DNA from: Ideonella sp. A 288
Lineage (GTDB): Bacteria > Pseudomonadota > Gammaproteobacteria > Burkholderiales > Burkholderiaceae_C
Assembly: GCF_002198735.1 (NCBI RefSeq)
Contig: NZ_MWLO01000153.1
Span: forward strand, 9,590 to 72,846
Length of the DNA: 63,257 nt
Reading direction: 5' to 3'
Each line of letters opens with the position of its first letter. Position 1 is the first letter of the stretch. The translations under genes were made by a program, and so were the position numbers. Positions 52,099-61,826 of the stretch are shown piece after piece. Under the pieces are notes generated by a model. The model saw only the letters and a program-made list of their open reading frames with translations, was not told the DNA's origin and made no database searches.

Positions 52099-54117
52099 AT
52101 GAAAATCGAAGTCCTGGGATCGGGCTGCAGCAAGTGCCGCAGCACCGTCGGCATCATCGAGCGCGTGGCGCACGACGAAGGCGTTGAGGTCGAGATCGTC
52201 AAGGTCGAGCAGCCGGACGAGATCCGGCGCCATGGCGTCCGTGCCACGCCCGCCGTCGTGATCGAGGGCCGCGTGGTGCACAGCGGCGGCCTGCCGTCGC
52301 AGGAGGCCGTGCGCACATGGCTCAGGCCCGTCGCCGTCGGCTTCCTGAGCCACCCGACCCGGCACCTCTTCTTCACCGGCAAGGGTGGGGTCGGCAAGAC
52401 CTCGCTGTCCACCGCGGCCGCCTTGCACCTGGCCGACGCCGGCAAGACGGTGCTGCTGGTCAGCACCGATGCCGCGTCCAACCTCGACGAGATGCTCGGC
52501 ATCGAACTGCGCAACACGCCGGTGCCGGTGCCCGGTGCGCCGGGCCTGTCGGTGCTGAACATCGACCCCGACCAGGCCGCCGAATCCTACCGCCAGCGCG
52601 TGCTGGCGCAGATGGGCGCGGCCGCCAGTGCCGAAGCCTTGTCCACCGTGCGCGAGCAACTGTCGGGCGCCTGCACCACCGAGATCGCCTCGTTCGACGA
52701 GTTCTCGTCGCTGCTGTCCGACGGGGTGGGCCGCTACGACCACGTCGTCTTCGACACGGCACCCACCGGGCACACGCTGCGCCTGCTCAGCCTGCCCAAG
52801 GCCTGGACCGGCTTCCTGGACGGCAACGACCGCGGCGCCTCGTGCCTGGGGCCGCACTCGGGGCTGAAGATGCAGGAGGCGCGCTTCAAGGCCGCGCTGG
52901 ACGCCCTCAGCGATCCCGCGCAGACCACCGTGATCCTGGTGACTCGGCCCGACGCGGGCGCCATCGCCGAAGCGGCCCGCACGTCCGACGAACTGCGCGA
53001 ACTGGGCCTGGACAACCAGCGCCTGGCGATCAATGCCGTGTTCCGGGCCAGCGACCGCAGCGACGCCGTGGCCCGGTCGATCGAGACCCTGGGGCAGCAG
53101 GCGCTGGACGCGATGCCGACGTCGCTGCGCGCGCTGCCGCAAGACCGCGTGCCGCTGCGGCCCTTCGACACGGTGGGCCTGCCGGCCCTGCGCGCGCTGC
53201 TGGCCGGGGGGGCCGACGCGTTGCCGCCGATACAGCCCGTGCCCGCGGACGACACCGACAGCTTCGAAGGCCTGGGTGCGCTGGCCGACGAACTGGCCGC
53301 CGCCGGCCACGGGCTGATCATGGTGATGGGCAAGGGCGGGGTCGGCAAGACGACCATCGCCGCCGCGCTGGCGCTGGGCCTGGTGCAGCGGGGCAAGACC
53401 GTGCACCTCAGCACCACCGACCCGGCCGCCCACCTGGCCGGCACGCTGCACGGCGACGTGCCGGGCCTGCAGGTGAGCCGCATCGACCCGAAGGTCGAGA
53501 CCCAGCGCTACATCGACAAGATCATGGCCGCCCGCTCACCCAAGCTCGACGCCGCCGAGCAGGCGCTGCTGCTGGAAGACCTGCAGTCACCCTGCACCGA
53601 GGAGGTGGCGGTGTTCCACGCCTTCTCTCGCCTGGTCGGCGAGGGCCGCAGCGCCTTCGTGGTGCTGGACACAGCCCCCACGGGCCACTCGATGCTGCTG
53701 ATGGACGCCACCGGCGCCTACCACCGGCAGATGACGCGCGAGTTCGAAGGCCACGGTGCCCCGCGCGTGGTCACGCCGCTGATGCGCCTGCAGGACGCCC
53801 GCTACACCCGCATCGTGCTGGTGACGCTGCCCGAAGCCACCCCGGTGTCGCAGGCCGCGGCCTTGCAGGACGACCTGCGCCGCGCGGCCATCGAGCCCTG
53901 GGCCTGGGTGCTGAACAAGAGCGTGCGGGCCGCCGGCACCCACGACCCCCTGCTGGCCGCGCGGCTGGCCGGCGAGCGCAAGCAGATGGTGCGTCTGGCC
54001 AACGGGCTGGCCCGTCGCCTGTTCACCGTCCCCTGGCTGACATCGCCACCGATCGGGCGGGACGCCTTGTCCCGGCTCGTCGGCGAAGATCAGCACACTG
54101 CCGCCACCCAAGGCTGA
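52099..54117 (+). CDS. arsA: Fusion of CxxC thioredoxin-like domain with two-lobed ArsA ATPase
   Basis: A 672-residue fusion. Residues 1-76 form a small thioredoxin-fold domain of the MTH895/redox-active-disulfide type, MKIEVLGSGCSKCRS (Cys10, Cys13) with VRATPAVVIEGRVVHSG. From about residue 85 it is an ArsA ATPase with P-loops FFTGKGGVGKTSLS and VMGKGGVGKTTIAA, DTAPTGHTLRLL and DTAPTGHSMLLM. All three As/Sb-binding Cys of ArsA are conserved: Cys192 (ACTTEIA), Cys249 (SCLGP), Cys499 (SPCTEE). ArsA energises ArsB export of arsenite; arsB, arsD and arsR are not nearby. AGAGG precedes the ATG. Confidence 0.9.
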   Translation: MKIEVLGSGCSKCRSTVGIIERVAHDEGVEVEIVKVEQPDEIRRHGVRATPAVVIEGRVVHSGGLPSQEAVRTWLRPVAVGFLSHPTRHLFFTGKGGVGKTSLSTAAALHLADAGKTVLLVSTDAASNLDEMLGIELRNTPVPVPGAPGLSVLNIDPDQAAESYRQRVLAQMGAAASAEALSTVREQLSGACTTEIASFDEFSSLLSDGVGRYDHVVFDTAPTGHTLRLLSLPKAWTGFLDGNDRGASCLGPHSGLKMQEARFKAALDALSDPAQTTVILVTRPDAGAIAEAARTSDELRELGLDNQRLAINAVFRASDRSDAVARSIETLGQQALDAMPTSLRALPQDRVPLRPFDTVGLPALRALLAGGADALPPIQPVPADDTDSFEGLGALADELAAAGHGLIMVMGKGGVGKTTIAAALALGLVQRGKTVHLSTTDPAAHLAGTLHGDVPGLQVSRIDPKVETQRYIDKIMAARSPKLDAAEQALLLEDLQSPCTEEVAVFHAFSRLVGEGRSAFVVLDTAPTGHSMLLMDATGAYHRQMTREFEGHGAPRVVTPLMRLQDARYTRIVLVTLPEATPVSQAAALQDDLRRAAIEPWAWVLNKSVRAAGTHDPLLAARLAGERKQMVRLANGLARRLFTVPWLTSPPIGRDALSRLVGEDQHTAATQG

Positions 54118-54143
54118 CCCTTCCATCCCACCCGAGGTTCCCC

Positions 54144-54554
54144 ATGTACGGATTCACCACCACCCTGTCCGGCACCACCTTCGACGAGGCGATCGCCCGC
54201 ACCACCGCCGCCCTGAAGGCCGAAGGCTTCGGCATCCTCAGCGACATCGACGTGCAGAAGGCCATGAAGGAAAAGCTCGGCGCCGAGATGCGCCCCTACC
54301 GCATCCTGGGCGCCTGCAACCCGCCGCTGGCCCACCAGGCCGTGCAGGCGGTGCCCGACATCGGCCTGCTGCTGCCCTGCAACGTGATCGTGCGCGAAGA
54401 GTCGCCCGGCCACGTCGTCGTCGGCTTCCTCGACCCGCAGACCATGGTCGGCCTGGTCGGCCAGCCCGAAGTCAGGGTCGTCGCCGACGCCGCCGAAGAG
54501 CGCCTGCGCCGCGCCTGCATCGGCCTGGGGGGCAGTGCGATCCGGAACGTGTGA
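54144..54554 (+). CDS. DUF302 family protein
   Basis: A 136-residue single-domain DUF302 protein (FTTTLSGTTFDEAIARTTAA; GFGILSDIDVQKAMKEKLG; YRILGACNPPLAHQAVQAVP; LLLPCNVIVRE). No signal peptide. The family binds small ligands or metals in some structures, function not settled. It lies 26 bp after the ArsA fusion on the same strand and is a frequent companion of sulfur or metal genes. Confidence 0.9.
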   Translation: MYGFTTTLSGTTFDEAIARTTAALKAEGFGILSDIDVQKAMKEKLGAEMRPYRILGACNPPLAHQAVQAVPDIGLLLPCNVIVREESPGHVVVGFLDPQTMVGLVGQPEVRVVADAAEERLRRACIGLGGSAIRNV

Positions 54555-54684
54555 GCATCGCCCTCTGACCTGGAACGGGCCCGATCGCGACGGCCCGGTG
54601 CCGATGCATCGATGGCGGATGGCAGGCCGCGGCAGGGGTGGGTGACGGCGTAGACTGGCCGTGCCCCACGCACCGCACGGCCCG

Positions 54685-55854
54685 ATGCCCCTGTCCGCCT
54701 TCCGCCACCAGCGCCTGCCGCCCGAGGCGGACGCCTTGCGGGCGGAGTTGCGCACCTTCCTGGCCGAGGCGCTGAAAGACCGGCCACCGCTGCGCCGCGC
54801 TGATTCGTGGATGGGCGTCGACCCGGCCTTCAGCCGCGAACTGGGCCGCCGCGGCTGGCTGGGCATCACGCTGCCGCGGCGCTATGGCGGGCGCGAGGAC
54901 ACGGCTTTTGCGCGCTATGTGGTCAGCGAGGAACTGCTGGCCGCCGGCGCGCCGGTGTCGGCGCACTGGATCGCCGACCGGCAGAGCGCGCCGCTGATCC
55001 TGCGCTTCGGCACCGAGGCGCAACGGCTGGCGCACCTGCCGGCCATCTGCCGCGGCGAGCGCTACTTCTGCATCGGCATGAGCGAGCCCGATTCCGGCTC
55101 GGACCTGGCCTCGATCCGCAGCACCGCGCGGCGCGCGCCCGACGGCCAAGGCTGGGTGATCGACGGCCACAAGCTGTGGACGACCAACGCGCACCTGTCG
55201 CACTTCATGATCGCGGTGCTGCGCACCGGCGAGCCGCGCGGCGCCGATGGCCGGCCGGCGCGCCACGACGGCCTGTCGCAGTTCATCGTCGACCTGTCGA
55301 CGCCGGGCATCACCGTGCGGCCCGTGCGCGACCTGGCCGGCGGCCACCACTTCAACGAGGTGCACTTCGGCGGCGTGCGGCTGGGCGACGACGCGCTGGT
55401 CGGCACCGCGGGCCAGGGCTGGCAGCAGGTGAATGCCGAACTGGCGCTCGAGCGCAGCGGGCCCGAGCGCCTGCTCAGCAGCCTGGCGCTGCTGCACACC
55501 CTGATCGACGCGGTGGGCCGCCGGCCCGACTCGCTGCAGGCGCGCGACATCGGCCGGCTGGTGGCGCGCCTGTTCACGCTGCGGCAGATGTCGCTGGCCG
55601 TCACCGCCGAGGTGGCCGCCGGGCGCGACCCGGCCTGGGCCGCGGCCTGCGTGAAGGACCTGGGCTCGGTGTTCGAGCAGGATGTCCCCGAACTGGCGCA
55701 GGCGCTGCTGGACGAGCCGCCCACGGTGGGCGGCGGCAGCGACCACGCGCAGGTGCTGGCCGCACTGACGCAGATGGCGCCGTCGTTCTCGCTGCGCGGC
55801 GGCACGCGCGAGATCCTGCGCGGCATCATTGCCCGCGGCCTGGGCCTGCGCTGA
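54685..55854 (+). CDS. Acyl-CoA dehydrogenase
   Basis: A 389-residue flavoprotein. GRRGWLGITLPRRYGGREDT in the N-terminal domain, FCIGMSEPDSGSDLASIRST and LWTTNAHLSHFMI in the FAD-binding beta domain, and the C-terminal GGTREILRGIIARGLGLR. It probably oxidises a fatty or catabolic acyl-CoA at the alpha-beta position. A GTG at 54661 is an alternative start. It lies 7 bp before a second, diverged dehydrogenase gene, so they may form a hetero-oligomer. Confidence 0.9.
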   Translation: MPLSAFRHQRLPPEADALRAELRTFLAEALKDRPPLRRADSWMGVDPAFSRELGRRGWLGITLPRRYGGREDTAFARYVVSEELLAAGAPVSAHWIADRQSAPLILRFGTEAQRLAHLPAICRGERYFCIGMSEPDSGSDLASIRSTARRAPDGQGWVIDGHKLWTTNAHLSHFMIAVLRTGEPRGADGRPARHDGLSQFIVDLSTPGITVRPVRDLAGGHHFNEVHFGGVRLGDDALVGTAGQGWQQVNAELALERSGPERLLSSLALLHTLIDAVGRRPDSLQARDIGRLVARLFTLRQMSLAVTAEVAAGRDPAWAAACVKDLGSVFEQDVPELAQALLDEPPTVGGGSDHAQVLAALTQMAPSFSLRGGTREILRGIIARGLGLR

Positions 55855-55861
55855 GGGCACC

Positions 55862-56956
55862 ATGCGCGAACTCTTCGAATCGAGCCTCTCGCGCCTGCTG
55901 GCCGACCAGGTGACGCCGGCCGTGTGGGCCGCCTGCGACGCGGGCGAATGGCCGACCGGGTTGTGGGCCGCGCTGCAGACCTCGGGCTTCGCCGTGGCCG
56001 CCGCACCCGAATCGTGCGGCGGTGCCGGCGCCAGTTGGGCCGACCTGTTCGTTGTCCTGCGCGCCGCCGGGGCGCACGCCCTGCCCGCCCCCCTGCCCGA
56101 GACGATGCTGGCCAACGCGGTGCTGGGCCATTGCGGCCTCGCCGCGGTGAACGCGCCGCTGGGGCTGGCGGCGAGCGGCCAGCTGCGCCTGTCCGATGAT
56201 GGCCTCGCCAGCGGCACGTTGCACGGCGTCCCCTGGGGCCGCCACGTCGGTCAGGTGGTGGCGGTGGCCGGCGGGCCGCGGCCGACGCTGCTGCTGCTGG
56301 ACCGCCGCCAGGCCACCCTCGAGCGCCGGCAGAACATCGCCGGCGAGCCTCGCGACGACCTGCACTTCGACGCCGTCGCCCCCGACGCGACGGCTGTGCT
56401 GCCACCCGGCCTGCCGGCCGACCTGCTGTGGCTGGGCGGCGCCCTGCTGCGCAGCGCGCAGACGGCCGGCGCGCTGCAGCGGGTGCTCGACCTGTCCACC
56501 CGCCACGCCACCGAGCGCGTGCAGTTCGGCAAGCCGATCGGCGCCTTCCAGGCCATCGCCCACCAACTCGCCGTGCTGTGCGAGCACACGGCGGCCTGCA
56601 CCGTGGCGGCGGAGTGCGCCTTCGCCGAGTCGGCCGATGGCGCCAGCGGCTTCGCGGCCTGGCCCATCGCCGCCGCCAAGGTGTGCAGCGCCGACGCCGC
56701 CGGCGCCGCCGCGGCCATCGCCCATGCGGTACACGGCGCCATGGGCTTCACCCACGAGCACGCACTGCACCGCTGCACGCGGCGGCTGTGGTCGTGGCGC
56801 AGCGAATTCGGCCATGCCACGCACTGGGCGCAGCGCCTGGGCCGCGCGGTGTGCGCCGGCGGCGCCGCGGCGCTGTGGCCCACCCTCACGTCCATCACCG
56901 CCGGCGGCGCCGGCCTGCCCCTCGACACCGACCCCACGGAGCCCGACCGCCCATGA
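55862..56956 (+). CDS. Acyl-CoA dehydrogenase-like protein, second subunit
   Basis: A 364-residue, shorter and more diverged acyl-CoA dehydrogenase homologue (AVAAAPESCGGAGASWADLF; RHATERVQFGKPIGAFQAIA; AVHGAMGFTHEHALHRCTRR). FAD-contact and helix-bundle motifs are present, but the beta-domain is reduced. Pairs of full and reduced subunits are known as heteromeric enzymes in steroid and dicarboxylate breakdown. The stop overlaps the hydratase start (ATGA). Confidence 0.86.
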   Translation: MRELFESSLSRLLADQVTPAVWAACDAGEWPTGLWAALQTSGFAVAAAPESCGGAGASWADLFVVLRAAGAHALPAPLPETMLANAVLGHCGLAAVNAPLGLAASGQLRLSDDGLASGTLHGVPWGRHVGQVVAVAGGPRPTLLLLDRRQATLERRQNIAGEPRDDLHFDAVAPDATAVLPPGLPADLLWLGGALLRSAQTAGALQRVLDLSTRHATERVQFGKPIGAFQAIAHQLAVLCEHTAACTVAAECAFAESADGASGFAAWPIAAAKVCSADAAGAAAAIAHAVHGAMGFTHEHALHRCTRRLWSWRSEFGHATHWAQRLGRAVCAGGAAALWPTLTSITAGGAGLPLDTDPTEPDRP

Positions 56957-57756
56957 CCCAGCCCTTCCTCCTCGTCGACCGCGACGGCGCCGTGCTCACC
57001 GTGCGCATGAACCGGCCCGACTCGCGCAATGCGCTGACTGACCTGGCGCAGATGGACGAGTTCGTCGCGCTGGCCCGGCAGGTGCGCCACGACCGCTCGG
57101 TCAAGGCCATGGTGCTGACCGGCGAAGGCAGCGCCTTCTGCGCCGGCGGCAACGTGAAGGACATGCGCGACCGCGGCGGCATCTTCGCCGGCACGCCCTG
57201 CGAGGTGCGCGACAGCTACCGCGACACCATCCAGCGCATTCCGCTGGCGCTGTACGAGCTGGACGTGCCGATCATCGCCGCCGTCAACGGCCCGGCCATC
57301 GGCGCGGGGCTGGACCTGACCTGCATGTGCGACATCCGCATCGCCAGCGACAAGGCGCTGTTCGCCGAGAGCTTCGTCAAGGTGGGCATCGTGCCGGGCG
57401 ATGGTGGCGCCTGGTTGCTGCCGCGCGTCATCGGCCTGCCGCGCGCCAGCCTGATGGCCTTCACCGGCGACATGATCGACGCGGCCAAGGCGCTCGAGTA
57501 CGGCCTGGTGGCCGAGGTGGTGTCGGCCGAGCAGTTGCTGCCGCATGCGCAGGCGCTGGCCCGGCGCATCGCCGCCAACCCCTCGCATGCGCTGCGCCTG
57601 ACCAAGCGCCTGCTGCGCGAGGGCCAGCACATGCGGCTGGATTCGCTGCTGGAGCTGTCGGCCGCCTACCAGGCGCTGGCCCACCACACCAGCGATCACC
57701 TCGAAGCGGTGAACGCCTTCCTGGACAAGCGCGCGCCGTCGTTCACGGACCGTTGA
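56953..57756 (+). CDS. Enoyl-CoA hydratase/isomerase family protein
   Basis: A 267-residue crotonase-fold enzyme. The oxyanion-hole blocks are GSAFCAGGNVKDMRD and NGPAIGAGLDLTCMCDIRI. ESFVKVGIVPGDGGAWLLPR carries the second catalytic acid region (G-D in place of Glu-Ala, as in several hydratases with altered specificity). With the two dehydrogenases it would carry out the first two steps of a beta-oxidation cycle. Confidence 0.9.
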   Translation: MTQPFLLVDRDGAVLTVRMNRPDSRNALTDLAQMDEFVALARQVRHDRSVKAMVLTGEGSAFCAGGNVKDMRDRGGIFAGTPCEVRDSYRDTIQRIPLALYELDVPIIAAVNGPAIGAGLDLTCMCDIRIASDKALFAESFVKVGIVPGDGGAWLLPRVIGLPRASLMAFTGDMIDAAKALEYGLVAEVVSAEQLLPHAQALARRIAANPSHALRLTKRLLREGQHMRLDSLLELSAAYQALAHHTSDHLEAVNAFLDKRAPSFTDR

Positions 57757-57790
57757 ACCGGATCGACAGCGCCGCGGTGCCCGCGGGCGA

Positions 57791-59896
57791 TCAGGGCTCG
57801 CTCGCCGCCGACGGCGCCTCGAGCTGGAACGTGCCGACCATCTCGCGCAGACCAAGCGACAGGTCCTCCAGCCCCTGTGTCGCTGCTGCGGCCTGCGCCA
57901 CCAGCGCGGCGTTCTGGTGGGTGGCCTGCTCCAGCCGGTCGATGGTCGCGTTAACCTGCCCGATGCCCTCGCACTGGCTGGCCGCGGCGCGGCTGATCTC
58001 GCCCATCAGGTCGGCCGCGCGCCGGATGGATTTGACGACATCATCCATCGAGCGCCCCGCCTGGTCCACCAGGTCGGTGCCGGCCGCCACCTTGTCGACC
58101 GAGTCGCCGACGATGCCCTTGACTTCGCGCGCCGCCTGCGCCGTGCGCTGGGCCAGCGCGCGAACCTCGCCCGCCACCACGGCGAAGCCGCGCCCCTGCT
58201 CGCCGGCGCGAGCGGCCTCGACGGCGGCGTTGAGCGCCAGGATGTTGGTCTGGAAGGCGATCCCGTCGATGACCGCGATGATCTCGGCGATGCGGCGCGA
58301 CGAGCCGTCGATCGTCTGCATCGTCGCCACCACGCGGCCCACCAGGTCGCCGCAGCTGGCGGCCACCGTGGAGGCGGCGCGGACCAGGGCGTCGGCCTCC
58401 ACCGCCTGGTCGGCACCGAGCCTGACGGCACCGGTCAAGGTGGCCAGGGTGCTGGCGGCTTCATTCAGGTCGGCCACCTGCTCGCTGGTGTGGCGGCTGA
58501 TGTCGGTGCTCTCCAGCGCGATCTCGTTGGCCGAGCCATGCAGGCTGTGGCTGGCCGCGCGGATGCGGTGCACGATGCGGTTCAGGCAGTCGATGGCCTG
58601 GTCGGAATCCAGCTTCAGCTGGCGCAGGGCGCCCCTGAGCTGGCCGCCGACACGGTGCGTGAAGACACCGTGCGACAGTGCGGCGAAGACGCTGCCGACC
58701 TCGCCCACCGCGACGCGTATGTTGTGCAGTTGCACCAGCAGGACCATGGTGGCCACGAGCACGCCCGTCACCCCGGCCAGCAGGATGGTGAAGGCGCGGT
58801 CGGAATCGGCCAGGGCCGCCTGGATCACGGCTTCTGGCAGGTGGTATTCCAGCACCCACGGGTGGTCGGCCTTGGCGTCGACCTCGACACGGAAGCTGTT
58901 GCGCCCCGGCTCGCCCTGCGCCAGCCGGGCCGGCAGGTCGGCGCTGCGGCGGTCGTGGATGCGCACGCCATGGCCGGCGTTGGTCAGCATGAAGTTCGCC
59001 GCCGCGGGCATCGCCGCGCCGCTGCGCGCCATGGCCGCCACGTCCTCGTCGGTCACCGGCACCTGCTTCACCCCCACCAGGGCCGCCTCCAGGACATTGG
59101 CGCGCACGATGGCCGAGATCACGCCCTTGAACTGCAGGTCTGTCGCGCCGTAGAAGGGCACCGAGAGCAGCATGCCGTGGGTCTCGCGCTCGTTGCCGCT
59201 CGACTTCGACAGGTACTGCGCGTTGTCGCAGGTGCGCATCAGCGGTGAGGCGTAGACCGGAATGTCGTCCATGCCGGCGAAGTCGAAGCGGCCGTGCGCC
59301 TGGCTGGCCGCTGCCATCTGGATCTTGAAGTACGCGTACTCGGCCTCTTCCGAGGGCTCGGGCGCATCGGGCAGCGCAGGCGCCTTCGGCGGCGCCGGGC
59401 GGCCGGCGAACCTCAGGTCGTCGAACATGAAGAACGGCACCTGGCCCTTGTCGGGGTCCAGGTCCTTCAGCACCGCGTAGACCTCGGACACGTTGACGTC
59501 GGCGCGCAGGTTGTTGTAGATCTGCTGCACCGTCTCGCGGCCCTCTTGGGTGAAGCGGCCGCTGGCCACCACATCCTGCTTGTCGTCGGCGCGGTTGCCA
59601 CCGGCGATCTGGCGCACGCTGGGCAGCAGCGAGATCGTGCGCACGCTCTGGTAGACGTCGTTGAACAGGTGCTCGATGTCGCGGCGCCGGGGCTCCACGA
59701 CTGTGGTCACGTGGCTGCGGATGAACTGCCGCTCCTGCTCCTGGCGTTGCACCAGGCGCCAGACCACCAGCGCGCCCAGCACGGCCACGGCCAGGGCGGC
59801 CATGGCCAGCAACCATGGCCATCGGATGGGGCTGGACGCGCCGGCGGACGACCAGCGCCACGCGGGCGCAATGGGTGCGGAGGGGCTGGAGGTCAT
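57791..59896 (-). CDS. Methyl-accepting chemotaxis protein
   Basis: A 701-residue membrane chemoreceptor. TM1 near residues 26-48, a large periplasmic sensor of about 310 residues (dCache-like layout, [58 protein letters not shown]). TM2 is near 375-397 ([20 protein letters not shown]), followed by the signalling helices with the hairpin tip [20 protein letters not shown] and [20 protein letters not shown]. It modulates CheA. The ligand is unknown. The ATG at 59896 gives a proper N-terminal TM. It stands alone, not beside che genes. Confidence 0.93.
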   Translation of the reverse strand: MTSSPSAPIAPAWRWSSAGASSPIRWPWLLAMAALAVAVLGALVVWRLVQRQEQERQFIRSHVTTVVEPRRRDIEHLFNDVYQSVRTISLLPSVRQIAGGNRADDKQDVVASGRFTQEGRETVQQIYNNLRADVNVSEVYAVLKDLDPDKGQVPFFMFDDLRFAGRPAPPKAPALPDAPEPSEEAEYAYFKIQMAAASQAHGRFDFAGMDDIPVYASPLMRTCDNAQYLSKSSGNERETHGMLLSVPFYGATDLQFKGVISAIVRANVLEAALVGVKQVPVTDEDVAAMARSGAAMPAAANFMLTNAGHGVRIHDRRSADLPARLAQGEPGRNSFRVEVDAKADHPWVLEYHLPEAVIQAALADSDRAFTILLAGVTGVLVATMVLLVQLHNIRVAVGEVGSVFAALSHGVFTHRVGGQLRGALRQLKLDSDQAIDCLNRIVHRIRAASHSLHGSANEIALESTDISRHTSEQVADLNEAASTLATLTGAVRLGADQAVEADALVRAASTVAASCGDLVGRVVATMQTIDGSSRRIAEIIAVIDGIAFQTNILALNAAVEAARAGEQGRGFAVVAGEVRALAQRTAQAAREVKGIVGDSVDKVAAGTDLVDQAGRSMDDVVKSIRRAADLMGEISRAAASQCEGIGQVNATIDRLEQATHQNAALVAQAAAATQGLEDLSLGLREMVGTFQLEAPSAASEP

Positions 59897-60040
59897 CGGC
59901 TCGGCGCGTTGGGGCAGAAGAATTCCTTCGGGCCCCACGATAGGCAGGCGCCGGCCCCGCCAATCGCCCGAACATGGGGCCGATGCCCCGACAAATCGGC
60001 CGGCGAGCGGTCGCGGCGCCAGCCGCGGCCACATGGTCAC

Positions 60041-60195
60041 ACCAGCCCGTCGGGCGCCGGGCTGCATCTCTGGACGAGCCCGTCGGGCGCCGGGCCGCCT
60101 GCCTAGACGAGCCCGTCTGGCGCCGGGCCGCCGGTCTAGACGAGCCCGTCTGGCGCCGGGCCGCCGGTCTAGATGAGCCCGTCTGGCGCCGGGCT
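60041..60195. repeat. 33-bp tandem repeat overlapping the 3' end of an MFS gene
   Basis: About 4.7 units of 33 bp: 60041-60073, 60074-60106, 60107-60139, 60140-60172 and a partial unit 60173-60195. Units 3 and 4 are identical; others differ by a few bases. Each contains GCCCG...CGGGC, able to form a hairpin. The last partial unit encodes the end of the upstream MFS protein (SPAPDGLI), so the array has arisen by repeated duplication of the gene's 3' end including its stop codon. Confidence 0.85.
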
Positions 60196-61770
60196 CAGGG
60201 CATCGGCCACGTAGCGCCGCAGCAGCGGCGGCTCGTCGCCGAGGTGGAAGGCCAGGCGCTGCATGCGCAGGTCGGCGTCGAAGGCGGTGAAGCGCTCGAG
60301 CCGGCGCTGGTGCTCGACCCAGTTCTCGTCGACGAAGTACTCGATGTAGCGGCCTGCGTGCGCTGCGTCGCGGAACAGGCCCCACGACAGCGCCCCCTGG
60401 CGCAGGCGCGCCCGCCGCGTGCGCTGCATCACCGCGGCAAACTCGGCGGCGCGGGCCGGGTCGATCAGGTACTCGAGCGTCACCATCACCGGCCCTTCCT
60501 CAGGGCCGATGGGCACGGCCGGCTCGGGCAGCGAACCCACCGACGCGGGCGAGTAATCCAGGTCTGCACCGCCCTCGATGCTGAAGCGCCGGGTGAGCAC
60601 GAGCATGGCGACGCCGAACAAGGCCGCGCCGACCACCGCCCAGCGCACCGAGCTGAGGCTGGCCACCTGGCCCCACAGCACCGAGCCGGCGGCCGAGCCG
60701 CCCATCAGCGCCATCTGGTACACCGACATGCCACGCGCACGCACCCAGTCGGGCAGCACCGTCTGGGCCGCCACGGTGAGCGAATTGGCCACCGAGATCC
60801 AGGCCATGCCGGCCACGAACATCGCCGGCAGCGCCACCCAGATCTCGGGCACCAGCACGATCAGCGTGCTGAGCGCCGCATGCACCAGCGTGCCCCACAG
60901 CACGAACTGATCGCGGCCGAAGCGCGCACGCCAACGCGGAAAGTACAGGGCCGCCACGATGGCCCCGGCCCCCACGCAGGACAGCATCACCGTGAAGGTG
61001 GCCGGCCCGCCGCCGTGCAGCTGGCGGGCCACCAGCGGCAGCAGCGCCATCAGGCCCGACACCTGCACGAAGTACAGGAAGATGCGCAGCAGCACCACCT
61101 TCAGGCGCGGCGACTGCATCGTGAAGGCCAGGCCCGCGCGCATCGCGCCAACGAAGCGCTCGCCGGGCAGCGGGCTCTCGGCGCGCACCGAGCGCCAGCG
61201 CAGGATCAGCACCATCGCGCCGGCGGCCAGCAGCGCATTCAGCACGAACACCGCCGCCGGGCTGACCAGCGAGATCAGCGCGCCGGCCACCACCGGGCCG
61301 ATGACCCGCGACAGGTTCATCGCGATGCCGTTCAGCGCCAGCGCCGCCGGCAGCTCGGCACGCGGCACGATCTGCGGCACGATGGCCGCGAACACCGGCC
61401 AGCGCATCGCCAGCCCTACGCCGTTGACGAAGGTCAGCGCCAGCAGCAGCGGCGCCGTCAGCGCACCGGCCAGCGACAGCCCGGCCAGCACCAGCGCGGT
61501 GACCGACACCCACAGCTGCGTGGCGGCAAAGTAGCGGCGGCGGTCGACGATGTCGGCCATGGCGCCGCTGGGGATGCCGAGCAGGAACACCGGCAGCGTG
61601 GACGCCGTCTGCACCAGGGCCACCATCACCGGGCTGGTGGTGAGCGAGGTCATCAGCCAGGCGGCCGCCACGTCGTTCATCCACATCGTCATGTTCGCGG
61701 CCAGCCAGGCGAACCACAGGCCACGGAAGACCGGGGCTTGCAGCGGCGCGAGGGCGACGGGAACGGGCAT
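60169..61770 (-). CDS. MFS exporter (MFS_3/EntS-like) with C-terminal ABM-like domain
   Basis: A 533-residue protein. Residues 1-410 form a twelve-helix MFS unit of the enterobactin-exporter type ([60 protein letters not shown]). Residues about 440-525 form a soluble ferredoxin-like domain ([40 protein letters not shown]) as in this MFS family. Substrate unknown. The stop codon lies inside the 33-bp repeat array. The ATG at 61770 starts directly in the first helix. Confidence 0.9.
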   Translation of the reverse strand: MPVPVALAPLQAPVFRGLWFAWLAANMTMWMNDVAAAWLMTSLTTSPVMVALVQTASTLPVFLLGIPSGAMADIVDRRRYFAATQLWVSVTALVLAGLSLAGALTAPLLLALTFVNGVGLAMRWPVFAAIVPQIVPRAELPAALALNGIAMNLSRVIGPVVAGALISLVSPAAVFVLNALLAAGAMVLILRWRSVRAESPLPGERFVGAMRAGLAFTMQSPRLKVVLLRIFLYFVQVSGLMALLPLVARQLHGGGPATFTVMLSCVGAGAIVAALYFPRWRARFGRDQFVLWGTLVHAALSTLIVLVPEIWVALPAMFVAGMAWISVANSLTVAAQTVLPDWVRARGMSVYQMALMGGSAAGSVLWGQVASLSSVRWAVVGAALFGVAMLVLTRRFSIEGGADLDYSPASVGSLPEPAVPIGPEEGPVMVTLEYLIDPARAAEFAAVMQRTRRARLRQGALSWGLFRDAAHAGRYIEYFVDENWVEHQRRLERFTAFDADLRMQRLAFHLGDEPPLLRRYVADALSPAPDGLI

Positions 61771-61826
61771 GGCGGGGCAGTGTACGGAGGGGGTCGCAGA
61801 CGAGCCGGTGCTGGGGCCGGACCGGT

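Noticed and set aside
60041-60195. Possible CRISPR array
   Set aside because: The 33-bp units are directly joined with no unique spacers, and no cas genes are present; it is a tandem repeat.
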